Positions 1 through 4,598 of a stretch of DNA of 8,204 nucleotides are shown here, piece by piece. Position 1 is the stretch's first letter, and the number at the start of each line of letters is the position of its first letter. The DNA is from Austwickia sp040006675. GTDB taxonomy: Bacteria > Actinomycetota > Actinomycetes > Actinomycetales > Dermatophilaceae. Below the pieces are notes generated by a model. The model ran no database searches and was not told the DNA's origin. It worked only from the letters and a program-made list of their open reading frames with translations. Both the position numbers and the translations under genes were made by a program. The stretch spans positions 1-8,204 of the forward strand of contig JBDTWM010000124.1 of NCBI GenBank assembly GCA_040006675.1, read 5' to 3'.

Positions 1-36
1 TGTGACAGTCGCCCCGGGGGCGGAGACCATTCGTGC

Positions 37-42
37 GAGGAG
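37..42 (+). promoter_or_regulatory. Ribosome-binding site of the small secreted peptide gene
   Basis: GAGGAG lies six bases before the ATG at 49. This is a near-ideal Shine-Dalgarno sequence and spacing. It is the main reason to treat the short ORF that follows as a real gene. The promoter would lie left of the window. Confidence 0.75.
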
Positions 43-48
43 TAGCTG

Positions 49-288
49 ATGAAGCGAGCTGGACTGTCACTCCTGGCGGCGGCGGCCGTGCTGGCGATGA
101 GCTCGGGTGCGGCGGCGGCGACGCAGGTCGTGGGCAGCAGTGCCGCGATGGGCAGCAGGACCGCAGTGGTCGCTGACCAGGACGGGCGCGGTGACCGAGG
201 CACCCCGCGCCTCTCGCGTGACGGTGGCGGCGTGAGCACGAATGGCCTCTACGAGCAGTTTTGTGAGAGGTTCCCTCGTCTTTGCTGA
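49..288 (+). CDS. Small secreted peptide with C-terminal cysteine pair (unknown family)
   Basis: This encodes 79 residues. The N-terminus is a classic Sec signal peptide: MKR, then a hydrophobic Leu/Ala core at about residues 5-17, then an AAAAT stretch at about 21-25 where signal peptidase I could cut. The predicted mature peptide is about 54 residues. Its middle is Gly/Arg/Asp-rich and probably unstructured, and it ends in GLYEQFCERFPRLC, with Cys72 and the final residue Cys79. Outside the cell these two cysteines could form a small disulfide ring at the extreme C-terminus. The strong ribosome-binding site and the ATG support this start. The gene ends about 130 bases before the ATG chosen for a sensor histidine kinase on the same strand (51 bases before the upstream alternative GTG at 340), so the two may be co-transcribed. 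A signalling role is only inferred from that position. I do not recognise the family. An opposite-strand ORF across the same bases has no comparable features. Confidence 0.72.
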   Translation: MKRAGLSLLAAAAVLAMSSGAAAATQVVGSSAAMGSRTAVVADQDGRGDRGTPRLSRDGGGVSTNGLYEQFCERFPRLC

Positions 289-417
289 CCGGTTCGTCGG
301 CAACGGCGCCCTCGTGACGGCGATTCCCGGCGCGGGCCAGTGACCTACGGACGCGCGGCGCGTCGTATCGCGGACGCTCGCAGAGGCCAGACCGTTGCGA
401 CGCGTGACCCGCGGGGG

Positions 418-1650
418 ATGGCGCAGCCGCAGCATCGGGGGCTCTACTGGCTCTCTCTCGCCGTCATCGTCTTCGCGGTCATCTCGTTCCTCGACGACGC
501 GCGCTCTGCCCTCGGTCGGCCGTGGCCGGGGGCCGCGTTCGACCTCATCAACTCGGCATCACTGTCCGCGATAGGGATCGCGGTGGTGCTGCAGCGGCGT
601 TGGCTGCCGGTGTGCTTCGTCTGCGTCGCCGGTGCGGTGGTCTTCGTCCACCCGAAGAGTTCCTTCATGCTGGCCTTGTGCCTGGCCCTGGCGGCCGCGA
701 CCTTCCGCAACGACCGTCGGCCATCGACCGTGCTCGTCGGCGTCTTCTTCGTCGTGCGCCTGGCGACCGTCCTCACGGGTCGTACGACGTTGGGCAACAT
801 GGTGTTCCTGGAGATCCCGCTCATCGCGCTGATCGGGGTGGCGGGCTGGGCGCTGGGGAACGCAGTGCGTCGCCGCAAGGTCGCTGAGGAGCGGGTGCGT
901 GAGCTGGCCCGCCAGGCCGAACAGGCCCGCGAACGCGAGAGGTCGCTCCTCGCCCGGGAGCTGCACGACGTCGTTGCTCACGAGCTGACCATCATCGCGA
1001 TGCAAGCCTCGGTGATGCGGATGACGAGCGAGTCGTCGGAGCTTGCGGAGGCTCGGGACGCCATCGAGCGCACCTCGCGGACCGCCCTCGACGAGCTGAA
1101 GCGTCTGCTCCAGGTGCTTCGGACGAGCGAGGTCATCGACGAGGGAGACGCGGCCGTGGCGCGCGACGTCCCCGCCGTTGTCGAGGACATGGCTCACAGA
1201 CTCCGTTCGCTTGGCCACCCAGTCCAGGTGACCTGCGAGGTGGGGTCTATGCCGCGCAGCATCGAGCTTGCTGCTGACCGCGTCCTGCGGGAGGCGACCA
1301 CCAACATCATCAAGCACGCTACGGAGCGTGCGGCCTGTGCGATCGAGGTCCGGGAGCGCGATGCGGTCCTGCATGTGAGAGTGTGCAACGCGCTGCCCCA
1401 CGCGGAGGAAGCGGGAACCAATCGGGGTCTGCCCTCGACGCGGCTCGGCCTGTGGGGGTTGGAGGAGCGGCTGCTGATCCTCGGGGGGACGTTTGAGGCG
1501 TTCCGCGACGCGAACCGGTGGGTCATCCGTGCCGCCCTGCCCTTGGCTCCCCCCGAGAGCGTCGCGACGGACGAACGATGTGCGACCGATGCCCGGCCGA
1601 GCCGCGCACGACCTGTTACCCAGCCGCGGCGGGCCCGCCTCGACAGCTAA
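418..1650 (+). CDS. Sensor histidine kinase, HisKA_3 (NarL/DesK-type) family, without adjacent response regulator
   Basis: This is a membrane sensor kinase of 410 residues from the ATG at 418. Hydrophobic segments lie at about 10-24, 48-59, 63-77, 81-95, 104-120 and 127-147, with almost no extracytoplasmic domain, so the signal is probably sensed in or near the membrane. A charged coiled-coil linker (about 151-180) leads to the phosphoacceptor box ARELHDVVAHELT, with His183. The ATPase domain has an N-box REATTNIIKHA (Asn296) and a G-box RLGLWGLEERL (about 342-352) followed by LGG. The strand before the G-box reads VRVCNALP rather than a DxGxG motif; as I recall, this occurs in many actinobacterial members. 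The start is uncertain. A GTG at 340 opens the same frame but adds an Arg-rich stretch unlike a family N-terminus, and neither start has a good Shine-Dalgarno sequence. After the kinase fold (about residue 376) there is a basic tail of about 34 residues. Such kinases usually precede a LuxR-type regulator, but none follows here. Confidence 0.9.
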   Translation: MAQPQHRGLYWLSLAVIVFAVISFLDDARSALGRPWPGAAFDLINSASLSAIGIAVVLQRRWLPVCFVCVAGAVVFVHPKSSFMLALCLALAAATFRNDRRPSTVLVGVFFVVRLATVLTGRTTLGNMVFLEIPLIALIGVAGWALGNAVRRRKVAEERVRELARQAEQARERERSLLARELHDVVAHELTIIAMQASVMRMTSESSELAEARDAIERTSRTALDELKRLLQVLRTSEVIDEGDAAVARDVPAVVEDMAHRLRSLGHPVQVTCEVGSMPRSIELAADRVLREATTNIIKHATERAACAIEVRERDAVLHVRVCNALPHAEEAGTNRGLPSTRLGLWGLEERLLILGGTFEAFRDANRWVIRAALPLAPPESVATDERCATDARPSRARPVTQPRRARLDS

Positions 1651-1860
1651 GAACTCCATGAATGATGCCGCGCCATCCGCAGAACTCATCCTTGCGTCTA
1701 GGACGATCGCCCGGAAGACCGACGAAAGTCTGACGTCGGCAGCTGGGGGTGGTGGGGCGGCCATCCGGACGCGCATGCTGGGCGGACGCCCGACAGCGAT
1801 GTCCGGCGTACCCGACCCGTCAGGGAGTCGAGTGGCCCGCCACGGGGGACGAGCCGCTTA
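1651..1860. other. Non-coding stretch after the kinase gene
   Basis: No ORF here has a ribosome-binding site or recognisable protein motif. I looked for remnants of a response regulator (receiver-domain Asp motifs or a LuxR helix-turn-helix such as LTxRE) and saw none. A long open frame on the plus strand crosses the region, but its translation is low-complexity and runs through the stem-loops downstream. It is typical of open frames in GC-rich non-coding DNA. Confidence 0.5.
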
Positions 1861-1900
1861 CAGGCCCGGGCCGCCACCATCATGTGACGGCCTGGGCCTG
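1861..1900. terminator. Stem-loop, probable transcription terminator (first of two)
   Basis: The left arm 1861-1873 pairs with the right arm 1888-1900. The stem is 13 base pairs with a single G-T position, closed by a 14-base loop. The stem is very GC-rich. There is no run of T after it on either strand, as is common for actinobacterial terminators. It lies 210 bases after the kinase stop and 130 bases beyond the stop of the minus-strand zinc-ribbon gene. Confidence 0.55.
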
Positions 1901-1915
1901 AAAGCTGCGACGAGC

Positions 1916-1958
1916 ACACCGCAAGGGACCTGCCCCCACGACAGGTCCCTTGCGGTGT
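1916..1958. terminator. Perfect 17-bp stem-loop, probable bidirectional terminator
   Basis: The left arm 1916-1932 and right arm 1942-1958 are exact reverse complements over 17 bases, with a 9-base loop (CCCCCACGA). This is the strongest simple hairpin I found in the window. It sits between two convergent transcription units: the kinase on the plus strand and the 109-residue zinc-ribbon gene on the minus strand. It could therefore end transcription from both. No T-tract follows on either strand. Together with the preceding hairpin it makes a tandem terminator. Confidence 0.75.
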
Positions 1959-2029
1959 TGAGCCGGCCGACCCGGCCGACCGCGCCATCGGGAATGCGCA
2001 TGAGCATGTGCACTCCCGACGGCCGGTGG

Positions 2030-2359
2030 TCAGAGTTCGGCGTCCAAGCGAGCCAGGCCATGAAGATCGCTGAGAATCTCCTCGATGGCCATCAGCAGTC
2101 CGAACTCGAGAGAGGTCTGACCACACGTCGGGCACGCCGCGGCGTCCGCCCCAGACACGGTTGCCCCCGCCATGGCGTCGAGCCGCGGGTCGGTGCAGGC
2201 GAGGCACGTCGGGCAGGCGTCCTTGCGAAGATCCGTGGGCAGGCCGCCGAGTGCTCTGTCTGGGCTCGCGATGTCGCCTGCCGCTGCGCGGCATCGTGCG
2301 CTGCCCTGCCCGCGCTGGTGGTGGCCACGAGCGACGGAAGCGGTGCGGTTGGCGTGCAT
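2030..2359 (-). CDS. Small double-CPTC zinc-ribbon protein, paralogue 1 (unknown family)
   Basis: This encodes 109 residues from the ATG at 2357-2359, which has AGGGGG five bases upstream on the minus strand. A longer frame is open upstream to 2491 but lacks such a site. The N-terminal half is Arg/Gly/Ala-rich and probably disordered. A conserved core follows: CPTCLACTDPRLD (Cys49, 52 and 55), a spacer, then CPTCGQTSLEF (Cys76 and 79), ending in an acidic amphipathic helix AIEEILSDLHGLARLDAEL. Two CxxC knuckles 23 residues apart are typical of a zinc ribbon, so zinc binding by Cys49, 52, 76 and 79 is likely. There is no signal peptide or membrane segment, so the protein is probably cytoplasmic. 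The core matches the product of the neighbouring gene at 2668-3153 closely, which marks the two as paralogues and confirms the reading frame. The role is unknown; a nucleic-acid-binding or partner-binding adaptor would fit, but this is speculative. Confidence 0.8.
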   Translation of the reverse strand: MHANRTASVARGHHQRGQGSARCRAAAGDIASPDRALGGLPTDLRKDACPTCLACTDPRLDAMAGATVSGADAAACPTCGQTSLEFGLLMAIEEILSDLHGLARLDAEL

Positions 2360-2363
2360 GCAA

Positions 2364-2369
2364 ACCCCC
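2364..2369 (-). promoter_or_regulatory. Ribosome-binding site fixing the start of zinc-ribbon paralogue 1
   Basis: On the minus strand the bases read AGGGGG, then TTTGC, then ATG. The spacing is good. This site favours the 109-residue protein over the longer open frame. Confidence 0.7.
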
Positions 2370-2384
2370 TGGTGCTGAAGCGTC

Positions 2385-2412
2385 GCCCGCCCCGTCGGAG
2401 TGAGGGGCGAGC
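2385..2412 (-). promoter_or_regulatory. Stem-loop in the leader of zinc-ribbon paralogue 1
   Basis: Arms 2385-2393 and 2404-2412 pair over 9 base pairs with one G-T wobble and a 10-base loop. The structure sits about 16 bases upstream of the ribosome-binding site. A second pairing, 2371-2376 (GGTGCT) with 2410-2415 (AGCACC), shares bases with the outer end of the stem, so the two cannot form fully together. This might be a simple attenuator or translation switch, or only chance pairing in GC-rich DNA. Confidence 0.35.
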
Positions 2413-2500
2413 ACCGTACGGATGATGAAGTGTTGCGCCGTGCGATGCTTACGCCCTGCCCTTCGACCGCCAATCCCCTTGTCCCAAGCACGGATCCGAG

Positions 2501-2550
2501 AGCTTTAACAAGTCTTGAAGAAGTTTACTTGTAGCAAGACAACCTTTAAC
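2501..2550 (-). promoter_or_regulatory. AT-rich island with repeats, candidate promoter/operator of zinc-ribbon paralogue 1
   Basis: The 50 bases are about 34% GC inside a very GC-rich region. They are flanked by two copies of CTTTAAC (2503-2509 and 2544-2550), 41 bases apart, read GTTAAAG on the minus strand. Inside are the inverted pairs ACAAGT/ACTTGT (2508-2513 and 2527-2532) and GTCTTG/CAAGAC (2512-2517 and 2535-2540). On the minus strand a weak promoter can be drawn: TTAAAG (2544-2549), 16 bases, then TAAACT (2522-2527). This would give a leader of roughly 150 bases before the gene at 2359. The repeat layout looks like a regulator-binding site, but the promoter match is poor. The rest of the 308-base intergenic stretch (2360-2667) holds only the stem-loop and ribosome-binding site listed separately. 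Confidence 0.4.
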
Positions 2551-2667
2551 CTCCCTCGTGCTCCACCTGGATATCCGCCGGTAGCAACGTGATTCAGCGG
2601 CGCGGCGTCGGTCCTGCAGGCGAGCGGCCCCGCTACGCGCCCTGCTCCAGAGCGGGACGCGGCACGC

Positions 2668-3153
2668 TCAGAGACCGCGCCCTGGCACCTGGCTCGGCGA
2701 TCCCGGCCGCGCATCGTCGCCGGCGCCGTCCGGCGCATCCTGCAGGGCGTCGTGCGACACGTCGTGCGGGGCGTCCTCGGTCGCGTGCTCCGACGGATCG
2801 GCTTCGTCCTGTGCGAGTCCCTCCGCCTGGACGGCCTCGTCGAGAAGGACCAGACCTCGCATCTCCTCGACCTGGTCGTCGATCGCGACCGCGAGATCCC
2901 ACTCCACGGAGCTCTGCCCGCAGGTCGGGCAGACAGCGCGTCCGGGGGCCGACGCGTGTTCGGGTGTGAGGGCCGCGGGATCGTGCCAGGCGAGGCAGGT
3001 GGGACAGACCCCCACGTAGCTGGCGAGTTCGGCCGCCGCGCGAGCGGCGCCGAGGACATTCATCTGCAGGGCCGGTCCGATCGGCGCCTCGCTCAAGGCG
3101 CTCGTGGACAGACTCGTGGACGGGTCAGAGTGCACCGCGCTGGCATCGGTCAT
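2668..3153 (-). CDS. Double-CPTC zinc-ribbon protein with acidic His-containing tail, paralogue 2 (unknown family)
   Basis: This encodes 161 residues from the ATG at 3151-3153, which is preceded on the minus strand by GGGGGA with a 7-base gap. The frame is open to 3237, but no start there has a well-spaced ribosome-binding site. Residues 1-30 are Ser/Thr-rich. About 31-48 form a probable Ala-rich helix (NVLGAARAAAELASYV). The core is CPTCLAWHDP (Cys50 and 53), a 21-residue spacer, CPTCGQSSVEWDLAVAIDD (Cys75 and 78), then an acidic helix to about 112. The core aligns residue by residue with the 109-residue neighbour. Unlike that protein, this one continues with about 50 residues rich in Asp, Glu, His and Ala, with recurring DAP and HD pairs (His123, 130 and 134). 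The tail could be disordered or bind metal. No export signal is seen. Zinc binding is well supported by the motif, but the function is unknown. The paralogue lies 308 bases downstream on the same strand, with its own leader, so the two are probably expressed separately. Confidence 0.82.
   Translation of the reverse strand: MTDASAVHSDPSTSLSTSALSEAPIGPALQMNVLGAARAAAELASYVGVCPTCLAWHDPAALTPEHASAPGRAVCPTCGQSSVEWDLAVAIDDQVEEMRGLVLLDEAVQAEGLAQDEADPSEHATEDAPHDVSHDALQDAPDGAGDDARPGSPSQVPGRGL
2748..2768. repeat. Short direct repeat inside the tail of zinc-ribbon paralogue 2
   Basis: CGTCGTGCG occurs at 2748-2756 and again at 2760-2768, a 12-base period that keeps the reading frame. It encodes part of the degenerate acidic/His tail. 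The tail may have grown by short in-frame duplications. Confidence 0.5.
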
Positions 3154-3425
3154 GTCGTTTTCCCCCGTAGTCGTCGGCAGAGCGGACTCCGCCTCTTCCC
3201 CATGTGGCGCGTTCCCCAACGCGCTCACCTCCCCCATCGGTCACCGGGTTCTCCGACTTAGACGATCGTCCCACAGAACTCATCGACGGCACGTGCGCGG
3301 CTGTTCGACGCCGGTGACGAATCAAGTCGTTTGTCCTGGTCACGTGCCCTGCTGGCGAGACCCGGATCGATACGGATTCGTTGCGCCCGCGGGCTGGGCC
3401 CAGCGTCGTCGCAGAGCCGGATATC
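3154..3425 (-). promoter_or_regulatory. Upstream region of zinc-ribbon paralogue 2: ribosome-binding site, stem-loops and CACGTG palindromes
   Basis: This stretch has no convincing gene. Reading away from the zinc-ribbon start it holds the purine-rich ribosome-binding site (about 3161-3166). Next is a near-palindrome at 3179-3196 built on AGAGCGGA and TCCGCCTCT. A perfect 7-bp stem with a 4-base loop follows (GCGCGTT 3207-3213 with AACGCGC 3218-3224). Finally there are two CACGTG palindromes at 3290-3295 and 3341-3346, 51 bases apart. The outer bases of these two also make an 8-base inverted repeat (GGCACGTG and CACGTGCC). I could not assign -35 and -10 boxes with confidence. The elements fit a regulated promoter and structured leader, but each could arise by chance. 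Confidence 0.35.
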
Positions 3426-3459
3426 GGGTTATGTTCTTTACCGTACGAAGTTCTGATGA

Positions 3460-3488
3460 TTGATCCGAATCCTATTGGTACATAGAGA
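3460..3488 (+). promoter_or_regulatory. Candidate promoter of the SGNH hydrolase gene
   Basis: TTGATC at 3460-3465 and TAGAGA at 3483-3488 are separated by 17 bases. They lie in an AT-rich island (3421-3480, about 38% GC). The -35 element is fair and the -10 element is poor. Transcription from here would begin near 3495, about 40 bases before the chosen start codon at 3535. The same island could equally serve the divergent minus-strand gene. Confidence 0.3.
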
Positions 3489-3534
3489 GATCGAGACGAC
3501 ACTCGCGATGGTATGGGCTGCGGGTTCAGGATCC

Positions 3535-4533
3535 ATGGGCGGGTGGAGGCGGGGCGTGGGGCAGGTGCGAGGTGGGGGAGCCCTGGCGACGGCCGCCGTC
3601 GCGCTCGTCGCATGCTTCGGCCTGGGAGCCGCGAGTGGCGAGCTCTTCATCTCGCGGGCGTCCGTCACCGTGCCCACCCAAGCCACAGGTGCGCGTCCGT
3701 CACCGCAGGCGACGATGGACGCGCCGCAACCCTCGGGGCACGACGACACGACCGTGTGGTCGCCGTCGACGAGCGCAGCCGCGGTGTCGTCGCGCGTGCC
3801 CGTCGCCACGTACGCCACTGAACGCACCGTCATCGGCGTGCCCGTCGCGACCGCTCCCACCGGCACCGACGAACACGATGATCCGAACGCGGTCGTCATC
3901 CGGATGCCCGACGTCGACTACGGCAGCGGGTACCACGGCGACTACGGCCGATTCACCCGGCAGACCTCGCCGGAGGCCGACCTCCTCGCCGCGGTCGCGA
4001 GCACGAACGGCTGCCTCATCATCGGCGACTCGATCGCCTCGAGCGTGGTGAGCGATCTCGTCGCCGACCTGCGCGAGACGCTGGGCGCCACCTGCGTGTA
4101 CGACGCGTGGCCCGGGCGCGCGACGGAGGGCACCGCCAACGCGCTGCTGGATCTGAAGCGCCGGTACGGGCTCCCGCGCCGGGTGATCGTGATGTCGGGC
4201 ACGAACGACATCTTCAATCCGCCACTCTTCGAGCCGCAGATGGACCGGATCGTCCATGGGATCGGCCCGGCCCACGAGATCCTCTGGCTCACCACCTTCG
4301 ACTCACGGCGCCCCAGGACCTCGCGTTCGGTGGCCGACGAGCGCAACACGGGGTGGATCAACGACGTCATCGCCACGCGCGCGGCTCGGACGCCGAACAT
4401 GCGGCTCGTCGACTGGGACGCGCTCTTTCGAGCTCACCCGCCCAACATCGAGGCGCTGCTGCGCGACGGCGTGCACCCCAACCGGCTCGGCGTGGACGCC
4501 TTGGTGGACCTCGTGCGGCAGTCCCTCGGGTGA
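3535..4533 (+). CDS. Secreted or membrane-anchored SGNH-fold hydrolase/acyltransferase-like protein
   Basis: This encodes 332 residues from the ATG at 3535. Upstream in-frame starts exist (TTG 3460, ATG 3508). However, codons before 3535 often end in A or T, while those after end almost always in G or C, and AGGA lies just before 3535 (3-base gap, rather short). The N-terminus has an Arg-containing segment and then a hydrophobic stretch (about 16-33, ALATAAVALVACFGLGAA), so it is a signal peptide or signal anchor. A Ser/Thr/Pro/Ala-rich linker follows to about residue 115. The catalytic domain (about 145-332) carries the SGNH blocks: CLIIGDSIASS (Ser166), the glycine in DAWPGRATEGT (Gly194), SGTNDIF (Asn224) and LLRDGVHPNRLG (Asp311 and His314). 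Cys160 and Cys187 could form a disulfide. The block spacing and the LVDWDALF strand resemble the extracytoplasmic domain of OatA-type O-acyltransferases, here without the membrane acyltransferase part. Acting on O-acetyl groups of cell-wall or surface sugars is plausible; the substrate is not known. It points away from the zinc-ribbon genes. Confidence 0.87.
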   Translation: MGGWRRGVGQVRGGGALATAAVALVACFGLGAASGELFISRASVTVPTQATGARPSPQATMDAPQPSGHDDTTVWSPSTSAAAVSSRVPVATYATERTVIGVPVATAPTGTDEHDDPNAVVIRMPDVDYGSGYHGDYGRFTRQTSPEADLLAAVASTNGCLIIGDSIASSVVSDLVADLRETLGATCVYDAWPGRATEGTANALLDLKRRYGLPRRVIVMSGTNDIFNPPLFEPQMDRIVHGIGPAHEILWLTTFDSRRPRTSRSVADERNTGWINDVIATRAARTPNMRLVDWDALFRAHPPNIEALLRDGVHPNRLGVDALVDLVRQSLG

Positions 4534-4598
4534 GCCGCGGGCTCGTTTGGGCACGGAGTCGTCGCGCTCATCTCGGCGGCTGCTGACATCCTGGGTCC

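Noticed and set aside
10..22. GC-rich symmetric sequence CGCCCC-G-GGGGCG as a terminator of an upstream gene
   Set aside because: The arms leave a loop too small for a full stem, and the upstream context is outside the window.
187..195. An RGD tripeptide (GRGDRG) in the secreted peptide as a possible integrin-type adhesion motif
   Set aside because: Arg-Gly-Asp is expected by chance in such Gly/Arg/Asp-rich low-complexity sequence, and nothing else suggests host interaction.
340..417. GTG at 340 as the start of the histidine kinase
   Set aside because: It remains possible, but the added 26 residues are Arg-rich and atypical of the family, and there is no ribosome-binding site. The ATG at 418 puts the start 7-9 residues before the first membrane segment.
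1493..2425. A 310-codon plus-strand open frame running from the end of the kinase across the zinc-ribbon gene
   Set aside because: It overlaps the kinase end, passes through both terminator hairpins, lies antisense to the better supported zinc-ribbon gene, has no ribosome-binding site and gives a low-complexity translation.
3154..3237. Upstream ATG at 3235-3237 for zinc-ribbon paralogue 2
   Set aside because: The 28 extra residues have no counterpart in the other paralogue and the start lacks a well-spaced ribosome-binding site, whereas the ATG at 3151-3153 has GGGGGA at good distance.
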